Shown here: in pieces, positions 52,641 through 61,726 of the stretch | How positions within the stretch are numbered: the stretch's first letter is position 1 | How the letters are laid out: every line of letters starts with the position of its first letter | Assembly (NCBI GenBank): GCA_000622025.1 | Contig: JHWU01000007.1 | Span: forward strand, 145,049-209,048 | Source of the DNA: Lachnospiraceae bacterium AD3010 | GTDB lineage: Bacteria > Bacillota > Clostridia > Lachnospirales > Lachnospiraceae | DNA: 64,000 nt | Direction of reading: 5' to 3' | The notes under the pieces: generated by a model | What the model was told of the DNA's origin: nothing | Databases searched by the model: none | What the model saw: the letters and a program-made list of their open reading frames with translations, nothing else | Position numbers and translations under genes: made by a program

Positions 52641-53513
52641 ATGAAAATACAAGAAATGGTCGATCTGACTAACGATATCGTTCAAAAATACTATAAAAAC
52701 GACCTTCAGCCCTTTTTTGACCATGTGGACGAAAGGGTTCTGTGGTACGGTCCTGCAAAGGGGCAGTTTCTTTCAGGACGACAAGCGATCTTGGATGCCT
52801 GGGCAGGCGAAAAGCACTCTCTGACCTTTACCCTTGGAAATGTTCGGCTTGACCATATCTCAAGCCATAGCTCATACTGCGAGGTGATGATGTCCTTCAC
52901 CGTCACCACGCATTACCCGAATGGAGATCAAGTCACCATGGATCAGATTATCCATATCACTTGGTGCGAAAGAAAGGTCGACGGAGAAAAGGTTCCTCGG
53001 ATGCTTGTTGTACATATATCTGACCTATACCACAAACACAAGGCCGACAACATCTATCCCATACACTTCAATGAAGTATATAAGGGCTACTTACCGGTAA
53101 CCGGAGCTGGAAATGCCAAGAGAGTTTATTTCCGCGGTACCGACTCTGCGGATCTATACCTGATACCGGATACCATCATCTTTGTTGAGAGCATTGATTA
53201 TGGCAAGCACTCCATGCTCTACACCACCGATGGAGCTTTCAGAACGAGTGTATCCGCCACCGTCCTCGAAAAAGAATACCCCGAGTTTCTCCTGCGCTGC
53301 CACAAATGCCACCTTGTAAACCCTGCGCATGTCATCAGTGTCAGCCGTTTTAAGGTCACCATGTCAAACGGGAAGGAACTATCAATCCCGGAAAAGAAAT
53401 ACACTTCCTTTAGGAAGGCAGTGCATGATAAATGGGCAGCTACGCAAAAAACGGGAAGAAATAACCAAAGCACAGGTCCGGGAAGAGATTACAAAGTAGA
53501 CTTCCCCCATTGA
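52641..53513 (+). CDS. NTF2-like / LytTR fusion transcription regulator
   Basis: A 290-residue protein with an unusual domain pair. Residues 1-130 resemble the NTF2/SnoaL fold (VDLTNDIVQKYYKNDLQPFF, HVDERVLWYGP, SGRQAILDAWAGE). Residues 172-268 form a LytTR DNA-binding domain (LIPDTIIFVESIDYGKHSML, LLRCHKCHLVNPAHVISVSR, LSIPEKKYTSFRKAV). It is a one-component regulator: a ligand-binding domain attached to a LytTR. The start is ATG 52641; a GTG at 52629 would add four codons, but the spacing from AGGT favours ATG. It is the only large plus-strand gene and reads away from the accessory island, possibly controlling it. Confidence 0.85.
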   Translation: MKIQEMVDLTNDIVQKYYKNDLQPFFDHVDERVLWYGPAKGQFLSGRQAILDAWAGEKHSLTFTLGNVRLDHISSHSSYCEVMMSFTVTTHYPNGDQVTMDQIIHITWCERKVDGEKVPRMLVVHISDLYHKHKADNIYPIHFNEVYKGYLPVTGAGNAKRVYFRGTDSADLYLIPDTIIFVESIDYGKHSMLYTTDGAFRTSVSATVLEKEYPEFLLRCHKCHLVNPAHVISVSRFKVTMSNGKELSIPEKKYTSFRKAVHDKWAATQKTGRNNQSTGPGRDYKVDFPH

Positions 53514-53521
53514 CTACAGGA

Positions 53522-54004
53522 TCAGGAATTGATATAACCCACCAGACCGTTTGAATTAATGATCTTCTGCATAAACTCGGGGAAGGGCTCGGCATTGAAG
53601 CTTTTTCCCTTTGTGATGTCGGTGATGACTCCCGTATCGAAGTCTACCTCCACCTCGTCCCCCGCACTTATGGCCTCCGCAGCAGCAGGACACTCAAGTA
53701 TGGGAAGACCGATATTAATGGCATTTCTGAAAAATATCCTGGCAAAGGTATCTGCGATCACACAGCTTATGCCCGACTCCTTTATGACCATGGGTGCATG
53801 CTCACGGGAGGAGCCGCAGCCGAAATTTCTGCGGGCAACCATAATATCACCTTTTTCAACATTATGGACAAAATCCTTATCTATATCCTCCATGGCATGG
53901 GATGAAAGCTCCTTTTTGTCCTGTATATTGAGATACCTGGCCGGTATTATCACATCCGTATCAACGTTATCGCCGTATTTAAAAACTCTGCCCTTTGCTT
54001 TCAT
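53522..54004 (-). CDS. leuD: 3-isopropylmalate dehydratase small subunit
   Basis: A 160-residue swivel domain protein that, with LeuC, isomerises 2-isopropylmalate to 3-isopropylmalate in leucine synthesis. Characteristic sequences are [18 protein letters not shown] and [18 protein letters not shown]. The C-terminus [20 protein letters not shown] is typical. It begins one base after leuC ends, with translational coupling. Stop lies 8 bp from the convergent LytTR gene. Confidence 0.96.
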   Translation of the reverse strand: MKAKGRVFKYGDNVDTDVIIPARYLNIQDKKELSSHAMEDIDKDFVHNVEKGDIMVARRNFGCGSSREHAPMVIKESGISCVIADTFARIFFRNAINIGLPILECPAAAEAISAGDEVEVDFDTGVITDITKGKSFNAEPFPEFMQKIINSNGLVGYINS

Positions 54005-54005
54005 T

Positions 54006-55265
54006 TCATACCTCCGGTGCTGTTATAAATCCTGCAACCGCTGATGCAGCCGCAACTGCAGGGCTTGCAAGATAGACCTCTGACTCCGTATCTCCCATTC
54101 TTCCTACAAAATTCCTGTTGGTGGTGGAGATACATCTTTCACCCTTTGCGAGGATCCCCATATAGCCTCCGAGGCAGGGTCCGCAGGTGGGTGTGGATAC
54201 TATTGCTCCAGCTTCGATAAAGTCCTTGATAAGTCCTTCCTCCAGAGCCGTTAAGTATATCTTCTGAGTGGCCGGAATAACGATACAGCGCACATTGTCC
54301 GCGATTCTTTTCCCTCTTATAACCTCCGCTGCGATCCTAAGATCGCTTATACGTCCGTTGGTGCAGGAGCCTATCACGGCCTGATCCACAGTGACCTTTT
54401 CCTTAATATCATCTATCACCCTGGTGTTTTCGGGAAGATGCGGGAATGCAACGACCGGCCTAAGTTCCGAAAGGTCTATTGTATACTCCTCATCATATTC
54501 CGCATCACTATCAGCTTCATAAACCTTATAGGGTCTGTTTCCATGTGACTTCATATATTCTTCCGCAATGTCATCCACCGGGAAGATACCGTTCTTTCCT
54601 CCGGCTTCGATAGCCATATTGGCAATGGTGAAGCGGTCGTCAATGGAGAGATTCCTGACTCCGTCACCGGTGAATTCCATTGAACGGTAAAGAGCACCGT
54701 CAACACCTATCTTCCCTATGATATGAAGTATGACATCCTTTCCCGATACCCACTTCGAGGGCTTTCCGATAAGATTAAACCTGATGGCGGAAGGAACCTT
54801 AAACCAGGCCTTTCCTGTAGCCATTCCTGCAGCCATATCCGTGGAACCGACTCCGGTGGAGAAGGCTCCCAGCGCTCCGTAGGTACAGGTATGGGAGTCC
54901 GCCCCGATTATACAGTCCCCGGCAACGGTAAGGCCGCTTTCGGGTAAAAGTGCGTGCTCTATGCCCATCTTTCCCACGTCAAAGTAATTCGTGATCTCAT
55001 GCTTCAAGGCAAATTCCCGGCAGCACTTACAGTTTTCCGCAGACTTAATATCCTTATTTGGAATAAAGTGATCCATGACAAGAGCGATCTTCTCTCTGTC
55101 AAATACTTTATCATTTTTTATCCCTTTCATAACATCTATGGCCACGGGAGTCGTGATATCATTTCCAAGAACGAGATCAAGCTCTGCCTCAATAAGCTGT
55201 CCGGCCTTTACGCTCTCAAGCCCGGCATGTGCAGCCAGGATCTTCTGTGTCATCGTCATTCCCAT
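54006..55265 (-). CDS. leuC: 3-isopropylmalate dehydratase large subunit
   Basis: A 419-residue aconitase-like large subunit holding the 4Fe-4S cluster. The cluster cysteines appear in [13 protein letters not shown] and in [29 protein letters not shown] and the [12 protein letters not shown] start segment fit the archaeal-type LeuC. GGGAGGA lies 8 nt before the first ATG at 55265. It follows a 70-residue gene and livF closely, so leucine synthesis and branched-chain amino acid uptake may be on one transcript. Confidence 0.97.
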   Translation of the reverse strand: MGMTMTQKILAAHAGLESVKAGQLIEAELDLVLGNDITTPVAIDVMKGIKNDKVFDREKIALVMDHFIPNKDIKSAENCKCCREFALKHEITNYFDVGKMGIEHALLPESGLTVAGDCIIGADSHTCTYGALGAFSTGVGSTDMAAGMATGKAWFKVPSAIRFNLIGKPSKWVSGKDVILHIIGKIGVDGALYRSMEFTGDGVRNLSIDDRFTIANMAIEAGGKNGIFPVDDIAEEYMKSHGNRPYKVYEADSDAEYDEEYTIDLSELRPVVAFPHLPENTRVIDDIKEKVTVDQAVIGSCTNGRISDLRIAAEVIRGKRIADNVRCIVIPATQKIYLTALEEGLIKDFIEAGAIVSTPTCGPCLGGYMGILAKGERCISTTNRNFVGRMGDTESEVYLASPAVAAASAVAGFITAPEV

Positions 55266-55266
55266 A

Positions 55267-55479
55267 TTACAGATCCTCCCTTAATTCCGGCTCTCCGTAT
55301 ACGCCGTCCATATATTCACGGACCATAGTCTGAAGATCCGCTTCTTCCACTCTGTTTACCGCCTTTGCGTGCCTTAAATACGCTCTCACTATCTTCTGCA
55401 GATATGCCTGTCCAATGATATCGGAGCCTGTCAGGACAGAGAAAAGCTCCCTGTTTGTCATTTCGGTAAGTTTTTTCAT
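55267..55479 (-). CDS. Small helical protein between livF and leuC
   Basis: A 70-residue, entirely helical-looking protein beginning [20 protein letters not shown], then [20 protein letters not shown] and [17 protein letters not shown]. Its start overlaps the livF stop by ATGA and its stop is one base from leuC, so it is a real part of this operon. No family is recognised; it has no signal peptide, cysteine pair or transmembrane helix. A regulatory or stabilising role for LeuCD is possible but unsupported. Confidence 0.75.
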   Translation of the reverse strand: MKKLTEMTNRELFSVLTGSDIIGQAYLQKIVRAYLRHAKAVNRVEEADLQTMVREYMDGVYGEPELREDL

Positions 55480-56198
55480 GAATCTCCTCCGCTTCCGAGA
55501 TATGCGGACTTCACCTTTTCATCCTCCAGAAGCTCCTTACCCGTTCCCGAAAGCGCTATCCTTCCGTTTTCTATAACATAGGCCCTGTCAGCAACATGCA
55601 GTGCCATATTCGCATTCTGCTCGATAAGCAGCACAGTGGCACCGGAGGAATGTATCTCGTTAATTATCTCAAATATACCCTGAACAACTATGGGTGCAAG
55701 TCCTAAGGACGGCTCATCCATCATTAAGAGCTTCGGTTTTCCCATAAGAGCCCTTCCGACAGCCAGCATCTGCTGCTCTCCTCCGGATAAAGTTCCCCCC
55801 GCCTGCCATGAGCGCTCCTTAAGCCTTGGGAAATAATGAAAGACCATTTCCAGATCCTCTGAAAGATCGTCATTTCTAAGATAGGCTCCTACCTTCAGAT
55901 TTTCAAGTACCGTCAGATTCGGAAAGATACGGCGCCCCTCGGGAACCATCATCAGTCCCTTTGACACGATCTCCGTAGAATCCTTTCCGGTGATATCCTC
56001 ACCCATAAAGGTTACACGGCCTCCCTCAGCTTTGACAAGTCCGGATATGGTACGGAGTGTTGAACTCTTTCCTGCACCGTTGGCCCCTATAAGGGTAACG
56101 ATCTCACCCTTATTTACCTCAAAGCTTATGCCACGGACAGCCTGAATACCGCCGTAGCTTACCTTAAGATCTTCTATTTTCAGTACGCATTCCTGCAT
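55476..56198 (-). CDS. livF: Branched-chain amino acid ABC transporter ATPase
   Basis: A 240-residue LivF-type ATPase. Walker A GANGAGKS is at residues 38-45, the ABC signature LSGGEQQM at about 137-144, and the Walker B strand LLMMDEPSLGLAP follows. The switch is VLLIEQNANMAL, the usual Q/N variant of LivF. With livG it powers the LivHM permease. It is separated from livG by 129 bp of dispersed repeat but is oriented as in a normal liv operon. Confidence 0.95.
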   Translation of the reverse strand: MQECVLKIEDLKVSYGGIQAVRGISFEVNKGEIVTLIGANGAGKSSTLRTISGLVKAEGGRVTFMGEDITGKDSTEIVSKGLMMVPEGRRIFPNLTVLENLKVGAYLRNDDLSEDLEMVFHYFPRLKERSWQAGGTLSGGEQQMLAVGRALMGKPKLLMMDEPSLGLAPIVVQGIFEIINEIHSSGATVLLIEQNANMALHVADRAYVIENGRIALSGTGKELLEDEKVKSAYLGSGGDS

Positions 56199-56236
56199 AT
56201 TTTCAACCTTTCAAACCAATTCCTTTTCCTGTCCCG

Positions 56237-56327
56237 CTCTCCATTACATCCTGTCATCCTGAGCGCTTTCATCCTGTCATCCTGAGCGCTTTCACAATGT
56301 CATCCTGAGCGGAGCGAAGGATCTATT
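56237..56327. repeat. Dispersed repeat between livG and livF
   Basis: Two half units ATCCTGTCATCCTGAGCGCT are followed by a full ATGTCATCCTGAGCGGAGCG plus AAGGATCTATTTTA end that contains the livG stop codon. Confidence 0.85.
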
Positions 56328-57191
56328 TTATCCTTCATCCTCACTGACTCCGAGGTACGCTTCGATGACCTTCTGATTCGACTGGACCTCATCCGGCTTT
56401 CCCCTTGCTATCTCGCTTCCGAAGTCGATCACATAGATATAATCCGAAATATTCATGACAAGATCCATATGATGCTCGATAAGAAATACCGTAAGATTAT
56501 ATTTTTCCCTGATCTCCTGCACAAAGTCAGCAAGCTCGATGGTCTCCTGGGGATTCATACCAGCCGCGGGCTCATCCAGTAGTAAGAGCTTCGGATCTGT
56601 TGCGAGAGCCCTTGCGATCTCAAGGCGGCGCTGAAGTCCGTAGGGAAGGCTTGTTGCACTCTCATCCTTATAGGCGTCGAGACCCTGCTCCTTTAAGAGC
56701 TCCATAGTCTCCTCTCTCATACGCCTTTCCTCTGCCCGGTTTCCCCTGAATATGGCGGAAAACACGTTTTGCTTTGCTCTCATATGCTTGGCCGTAAGAA
56801 CATTCTCAAAGACTGTCATACTGTTCCATAGCCTGATATTCTGGAAGGTTCTGGCTATTCCAAGCTTTGTTATCTCATCGGGTGTGGGGTTTAAGATACT
56901 CTTATCCTTATACTTATCTATGTTCCCACCCTTGTAATTCTTCCTGTCCTTACCGCCGGGGTAGCTTCTGACCATAGGAGAACCCATAAACTCTATAAGG
57001 CCGTTCGTGGGCTTATATACACCTGTGATACAGTTAAAGGCCGTGGTCTTTCCTGCACCGTTCGGGCCGATAAGAGCAACTATCTTATGCTCAGGTACAT
57101 CAATTGAGAGGTCATTTACGCTTACCACTCCCCCGAACTGCATCGTAACATTTTCAATATGTAAAGCGTTCTTTTTCGCTTCGTTTTCCAT
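56328..57191 (-). CDS. livG: Branched-chain amino acid ABC transporter ATPase
   Basis: A 287-residue LivG-type ATPase. Walker A GPNGAGKT is at 42-49. It has the LivG-specific insert (FMGSPMVRSYPGGKDRKNY, GGNIDKYKDKSI), the signature SLPYGLQRRLEIARAL, Walker B LLLDEPAAGMNP and the switch FLIEHHMDLVM. The ATG at 57191 follows CAGGAATTG; an alternative two codons upstream is a TTG. It sits between livM and livF in one direction. Confidence 0.95.
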   Translation of the reverse strand: MENEAKKNALHIENVTMQFGGVVSVNDLSIDVPEHKIVALIGPNGAGKTTAFNCITGVYKPTNGLIEFMGSPMVRSYPGGKDRKNYKGGNIDKYKDKSILNPTPDEITKLGIARTFQNIRLWNSMTVFENVLTAKHMRAKQNVFSAIFRGNRAEERRMREETMELLKEQGLDAYKDESATSLPYGLQRRLEIARALATDPKLLLLDEPAAGMNPQETIELADFVQEIREKYNLTVFLIEHHMDLVMNISDYIYVIDFGSEIARGKPDEVQSNQKVIEAYLGVSEDEG

Positions 57192-57224
57192 AATCAATTC
57201 CTGTTCCTTAAATCCAAGGTATTT

Positions 57225-58424
57225 TTATTTATTATCAGACCCTGTTCTTCTTTTTTTCCCGGTGAATATGGCGTTTAAGTCTATCTCCCTGTTTCCCATG
57301 ATCCCCTGTGAGAAGAAAAGGACGATTATCATGATCACAACGGAGAATACCACCATCCTAAAGCCGTTCCTGAGTAACGGAACCTTGAAGGAACCGATAT
57401 ACTGCTCACTGTCCAGGAAGCGGAGCCACCATTCCGAACAGGCTACATACAGGAAAGTAGCGAGAACCGAGCCGGAGACCGAGCCGATGCCTCCTATAAC
57501 GACTATCAGAAGGATCTCATATGTCATGGTCGAGGTAAATGCCTTTGCCTGGGCATTTGCAACGTACATTGCAAACATAGCCCCGCCTACGCCCGCAAAG
57601 AAGCTGGATATCACAAAAGAGAGCATCTTATGCGAAAAAAGCCTGATCCCCATAGCCTCTGCCGCTATCTCATCATCCCTTATGGACTTAAAGGCCCGTC
57701 CGTAGGATGAATTGATAAGGAGTACGATAAGCACAATGCAGACGGTAGTGATTAAAAAGGGCACAAAGGTGGAAAGACGAAGGATAACCTGCCCTCCCGC
57801 TCCCGTGATATTAAAGCTTGTAAAGGTGGGAAAGCCCTTTATCATATTGGCTCCGTTTGTCACCGGTCCCAGTGTCTGCCACTGGAAAATGGCACGGAGT
57901 ATCTCCGCAAATCCGAGAGTCGCAATAGCGAGATAATCGCTCTTTAGGCGAAGCACCGGAAAGCCTATTAGGAAGGCGAAGAAGCCCGCCACCACTCCGG
58001 CCAGTATAATGGCTATCAGGCAGGATAGTATAAGTCCGAGGGCATACCCTGCTCCCGCCGAACCGAAGATCCCCTGAAAGAAGTCCACAAGGGAAAACTG
58101 AAAGGCGCAGCCTCCGAAAAGATAGTAAACCTGCGCCTTCATAGCGGAGGGTACCGTCAGGATCGCGTAGGTATAAGCTCCGAGAAGCATAAACCCTGCC
58201 TGTCCAAGGGAGAAAAGACCTGTGAAGCCGTTTAAGAGATTCATTGAAACAGCCACAAGCGAATAAACCGCAGCCTTCTTAAGAACCGTAAATAAGGGGC
58301 TCATCGGATCAAAGATCATCGGAAGTCCCGGTATAAAGCTCCTGATATTCTCAAGAAGTATGATAAACAAAAACAGTATAACTATGCCGACAAGTGCCGG
58401 CAGATTATTCTTTTTTTCACTCAT
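57225..58424 (-). CDS. livM: Branched-chain amino acid ABC transporter permease LivM
   Basis: A 399-residue permease with about ten hydrophobic segments. The family marks are NLLNGFTGLFSLGQAGFMLLG and LKSDYLAIATLGFAEILRAI, followed by TNGANMIKGFPTF and GIRLFSHKMLSFVISSFFAGVGG. A long central cytoplasmic loop and C-terminal charged tail (FTGKKRRTGSDNK) are typical. It follows livH with a 52-bp gap. Ribosome site is weak. Confidence 0.95.
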   Translation of the reverse strand: MSEKKNNLPALVGIVILFLFIILLENIRSFIPGLPMIFDPMSPLFTVLKKAAVYSLVAVSMNLLNGFTGLFSLGQAGFMLLGAYTYAILTVPSAMKAQVYYLFGGCAFQFSLVDFFQGIFGSAGAGYALGLILSCLIAIILAGVVAGFFAFLIGFPVLRLKSDYLAIATLGFAEILRAIFQWQTLGPVTNGANMIKGFPTFTSFNITGAGGQVILRLSTFVPFLITTVCIVLIVLLINSSYGRAFKSIRDDEIAAEAMGIRLFSHKMLSFVISSFFAGVGGAMFAMYVANAQAKAFTSTMTYEILLIVVIGGIGSVSGSVLATFLYVACSEWWLRFLDSEQYIGSFKVPLLRNGFRMVVFSVVIMIIVLFFSQGIMGNREIDLNAIFTGKKRRTGSDNK

Positions 58425-58476
58425 AATACACTCACAAAAATCAAATACTGTAAGAATGTCTGATAATGCCCGGTGA

Positions 58477-59364
58477 TCAGACCTTATCCGTTGCCGCTTC
58501 TCCGAACAGTCCCTGTGGCTTGAATACCAGGATCAGAATAAGAAGAGCAAAAGTAAAGGCATCGGAAAAGACCGACACATCCCAGGATGAAGGCAGTCCC
58601 TTTATTATGGTCTCACATATACCTATTATAAAGGCTCCTATAACAGCTCCGGGTATCGAACCGATCCCACCGAATACCGCAGCCACGAAGGCTTTCAGTC
58701 CCGGCATTGCCCCGGCCATGGGTGTGATAGCGGGATAATTCGTAAAAAACAGTACGGATCCAACCGCAGCCAGTGCGGAACCTATGATAAAGGTCACTGA
58801 GATCACGCTGTTTATCCTTATTCCCATAAGGCGGCTGGTCTCAAAATCCTTTGAAACCGCCCGCATTGCCATACCCACCTTTGTGCGGTTAATAAGAAGC
58901 GAAAGAAGGACCACAAGGGTAAGGACGAGAACGGGGGTCAGGATAACCACCCACTTTGTCTGTGTGCCCGCCACATTCACCGTACCCGAAAGGAAGGGGA
59001 TGGTGGGATAGGTCATGGGCTGTCCTCCGGTCACATAGGTTGCCGTATTCTGTAAGAGATAGCTCACACCGATCGCCGAGATCATAACCGACATTCTGGG
59101 AGCATCACGGAGAGGCTTATACGCCACGCGCTCTATGGTAAAGCCCAGAAGCACCGTCAGTAATATAACAAGAGGCAGTGAAAGGGATATTGGCAGTACT
59201 GCCGTAAAATAGATCCCCATCAGACCGGCCACCATGAAAACATCACCATGGGCAAAGTTGATGAGACGTAAGATTCCGTAAACAAGTGTATATCCTATCG
59301 CTATAAGGGCGTACTGCCCTCCGACAGAGATGCCGGAAAGCAGTACAGAAATTACATATTCCAT
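58477..59364 (-). CDS. livH: Branched-chain amino acid ABC transporter permease LivH
   Basis: A 295-residue permease. The N-terminus MEYVISVLLSGISVGGQYAL and the motif LINFAHGDVFMVAGLMG are diagnostic of LivH. The later AVFGGIGSIPGAVIGAFIIG and the strand LMGIRINSVIS belong to the ABC-2-like core. About eight membrane helices. It lies 18 bp after livK ends, before livM, in the same order as in Clostridia. Confidence 0.96.
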   Translation of the reverse strand: MEYVISVLLSGISVGGQYALIAIGYTLVYGILRLINFAHGDVFMVAGLMGIYFTAVLPISLSLPLVILLTVLLGFTIERVAYKPLRDAPRMSVMISAIGVSYLLQNTATYVTGGQPMTYPTIPFLSGTVNVAGTQTKWVVILTPVLVLTLVVLLSLLINRTKVGMAMRAVSKDFETSRLMGIRINSVISVTFIIGSALAAVGSVLFFTNYPAITPMAGAMPGLKAFVAAVFGGIGSIPGAVIGAFIIGICETIIKGLPSSWDVSVFSDAFTFALLILILVFKPQGLFGEAATDKV

Positions 59365-59382
59365 AATAAAATTTCCCTGAGA

Positions 59383-60585
59383 TTATTTACCCGAGCCAGT
59401 CTGTACCTTTTCAAATGCCCAGGTGCCTGTTGAAGTATCAGCGGTCTTTATGTAAGCCGTGTCACGTACAGCGTCACCCACCTCATCAAAGGCGATGGAG
59501 CCGGAAACACCGTCCCACTTAACCGAGGGAATTGCTCCCTTGATGGCTGACTTGTCACCGCTTCCCGCAGCCTTTATGGCTTCAAGAGCAACGTAGTATG
59601 CATCATATCCCATGGCTGTAACCGCTGAGATGGTATCGTTTCCTCCGTTTGCGGTAAGAGCATCGGAATTATTGTTGATATAATCCTTTATTCCCTTATC
59701 AAAGGTCTCGGAACCGCCCTCCTGATAGAAGGTTGATACGAAGAGCTGAAGATTGGTATCCTTTGTTGCTTCAAGCACCATATTGTCATCAAGAGTATCG
59801 GAGCCAAGGAAGGGGATCCCTATATCAAGAGATGCAGCCTGCTCCATTATCTGCTTGGCATAGGCGATGGATACGGGAGTAAATATTACGTCAGCGCCCT
59901 CACTCTTTGCCTTATTGAGATATGAGGTGAAATCTGAGTTGTTCGTGGGGAAGGAATCGGAAATGACCTCTCCGCCTGCAGCTTCAAATACCTGGGTAAA
60001 GAAAGCAACAAGACCCTGATCATACTCGTTTCCGTTCTCTCCGAGGCAGTATGCCTTCTTTGCGGAGAACTTCTCAATGGCAAAGTTTGCAAGAACGTCT
60101 GCCTGGAAGTTGTCAAGGAAGCAGATCCTGAAATAGTAATCATTTCCAGCCGTAACATTAGGGTTTGTACAGGTTACGCCGATAGCTGCGAGTCCTGCCT
60201 CTTCAAATTTGGGACCACCTGCCATCGAAACACCTGAACCGTATGAACCGAGAACAAGTGAAACATCCTTTCCGACCAGCTCTGATGCGGCAGAAGGAGC
60301 CTTATCCGCAGAAGAACCGTTGTCGGCATAAACCAGCTCTACTTTATAGGTCTTTCCTCCGGCTTCCACAGTCGGAGTCTCGGAATTCGCATACTGCATT
60401 CCCAGTATCTCCTTCTTTCCTCCGGATGCGGAATCACCGGTTGAGGGCTCAAATACACCTATCCGGATCACATCTCCTTCGGATGAAGCACCACCTCCGG
60501 CCGGGGCTGCACTTCCTGCAGAGGAGCAGGCCGCAAGACTTAATGTCATAATGCCGGTAAGCATAACAGCAATAATTCTTTTCAT
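59383..60585 (-). CDS. livK: Branched-chain amino acid ABC transporter binding lipoprotein
   Basis: A 400-residue type I periplasmic-binding protein (LivK/LivJ-like), anchored by a lipid. Lipobox SLAAC places the cysteine at 20, followed by SSAGSAAPAGGGASSEG as linker. The ligand-binding core begins IRIGVFEPSTGDSASGGKKE and includes LVLGSYGSGVSMAGGPKFEE and YYVALEAIKAAGSG. The ATG at 60585 has AAGGAGGA at 7 nt. A promoter at 60677-60705 and a leader hairpin precede it. It leads the liv-leuCD transcript. Ligand presumably leucine, isoleucine or valine. Confidence 0.95.
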   Translation of the reverse strand: MKRIIAVMLTGIMTLSLAACSSAGSAAPAGGGASSEGDVIRIGVFEPSTGDSASGGKKEILGMQYANSETPTVEAGGKTYKVELVYADNGSSADKAPSAASELVGKDVSLVLGSYGSGVSMAGGPKFEEAGLAAIGVTCTNPNVTAGNDYYFRICFLDNFQADVLANFAIEKFSAKKAYCLGENGNEYDQGLVAFFTQVFEAAGGEVISDSFPTNNSDFTSYLNKAKSEGADVIFTPVSIAYAKQIMEQAASLDIGIPFLGSDTLDDNMVLEATKDTNLQLFVSTFYQEGGSETFDKGIKDYINNNSDALTANGGNDTISAVTAMGYDAYYVALEAIKAAGSGDKSAIKGAIPSVKWDGVSGSIAFDEVGDAVRDTAYIKTADTSTGTWAFEKVQTGSGK

Positions 60586-60610
60586 AACATAATCCTCCTT
60601 AATAATAAAA

Positions 60611-60637
60611 GACGCCAGTGCACTCTGCACTGACGCC
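60611..60637 (-). terminator. Leader hairpin of livK, attenuator-like
   Basis: On the minus strand GCGTCAGTGCA-GAG-TGCACTGGCGTC forms an 11-bp stem followed by TTTTATTATT, just before the ribosome site AAGGAGGA. It lies between promoter and start codon, so it may regulate expression in the transcript. Confidence 0.65.
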
Positions 60638-60676
60638 CTTGTCTTACATGCCATACATTATGCACGAAACCACTTC

Positions 60677-60705
60677 ATTTTAAGTTAAGCGTCTCTATAT
60701 GTCAA
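60677..60705 (-). promoter_or_regulatory. livK promoter
   Basis: Perfect -35 TTGACA (60700-60705), 17-bp spacer, -10 TAAAAT (60677-60682). Start would be near 60670, giving a leader of about 85 nt. Confidence 0.88.
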
Positions 60706-60743
60706 TAAAAACTTTAATACTCTACCACGCTAAACAGACGGCA

Positions 60744-60895
60744 AATCGAAGAACAACGTCATCCCGGGCGAATCGAAGAACAATGTCATCCCGGGCGAAT
60801 CGAAGAACAATGTCATCCCGGGCGAATCGAAGAACAACGTCATTCTGAGCGAATCGAAGAACAACGTCATTCTGAGCGAAGCGAAGAATCTTTTA
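60744..60895. repeat. 27-bp tandem repeat ending in a dispersed repeat
   Basis: Five perfect or near-perfect units of AATCGAAGAACAATGTCATC plus CCGGGCG at 60744, 60771, 60798, 60825 and 60852, varying at a C/T and at CCCGGG versus TCTGAG, followed by AAGCGAAGAATCTTTT that ends at the SIMPL gene stop. The last two units and end form a normal GTCATTCTGAGCGAAGCGAAG copy. Confidence 0.9.
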
Positions 60896-61684
60896 TCTCA
60901 CCGCATAATCAAGTCTTACGGTGATGGTAGCGGTCTTATTGCGTGAGCTGGTGTCAAAGGCTCCGTCATAGGTATAGGATGAGGTTCCGGAATTTCTCGG
61001 GGTTATCTGTATGACTCCAAGCTCCGAATTCTTTAATCTTCCTATCTTTGCACCAGTGCCTGCAGCCATAATGTCTATCCTCTCCCTGGCGTTTTCTGTG
61101 GCCCTTCCTATAAGCTCCATCTTTACATCATCCAGATTGGTCTTATAGTACTCGGGTGACCAGGATTCAAATTCCACCCCGGACTCCAGAAGGGTCGAGA
61201 TGTTTCTGGATATTTCCTCCACTGCATCGATCTTTTCAGAGGTAACGGTTATGGACTGGGTGAGCTTGTAGCCCGTGTAATACGATCCTATGAAGTTACC
61301 TTCCTCATTATACCTGTCCTCTGTGGTTCTGGTAACATCCACGGAGCTGAAAACTATCTCGCCTTCGGAAAGCCCCTGCTTACGGAGATAATCCTTTACG
61401 ATATCCGCATCGTTCTTTATCTTTTCATAGGCGATCCTTGAGGTAGTGGCTTCCTGTGAAAAATTGCCCCTCCAGACGATTAAGTCCGACTCGAAATCCA
61501 CACTGGCGGAACCCGTGGCCTTTATGTCATTGTCTCCGCTTGTCTTATAATATACAAAGCCGTATGCAAGTATTCCGCTGCTTATGATAACAGCCAGTGC
61601 GATAAATATAGCCGCTACCGGTGAAGAGGAGCTGCCCCTTCTGCTGTCCGCAGCAACAACTGTATCCTTATTGTTCTCTTCCAT
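60893..61684 (-). CDS. SIMPL domain (DUF541) protein with membrane anchor
   Basis: A 263-residue protein. An N-terminal cytoplasmic tail and one membrane helix (about 24-46, VAAIFIALAVIISSGILAYGF) are followed by an extracytoplasmic SIMPL/DUF541 region: IKATGSASVDFESDLIVWRG near residues 53-72, VTRTTEDRYNEEGNF and the characteristic RNKTATITVRLDYAV end. SIMPL proteins are widespread and of unclear function, some in envelope stress. The gene stop lies in a dispersed repeat. It follows the DUF362 gene by 42 bp. Confidence 0.9.
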   Translation of the reverse strand: MEENNKDTVVAADSRRGSSSSPVAAIFIALAVIISSGILAYGFVYYKTSGDNDIKATGSASVDFESDLIVWRGNFSQEATTSRIAYEKIKNDADIVKDYLRKQGLSEGEIVFSSVDVTRTTEDRYNEEGNFIGSYYTGYKLTQSITVTSEKIDAVEEISRNISTLLESGVEFESWSPEYYKTNLDDVKMELIGRATENARERIDIMAAGTGAKIGRLKNSELGVIQITPRNSGTSSYTYDGAFDTSSRNKTATITVRLDYAVR

Positions 61685-61726
61685 ATTTTCCTCCCTGAAT
61701 ATTATTTTACCTGATCAAACACGATA

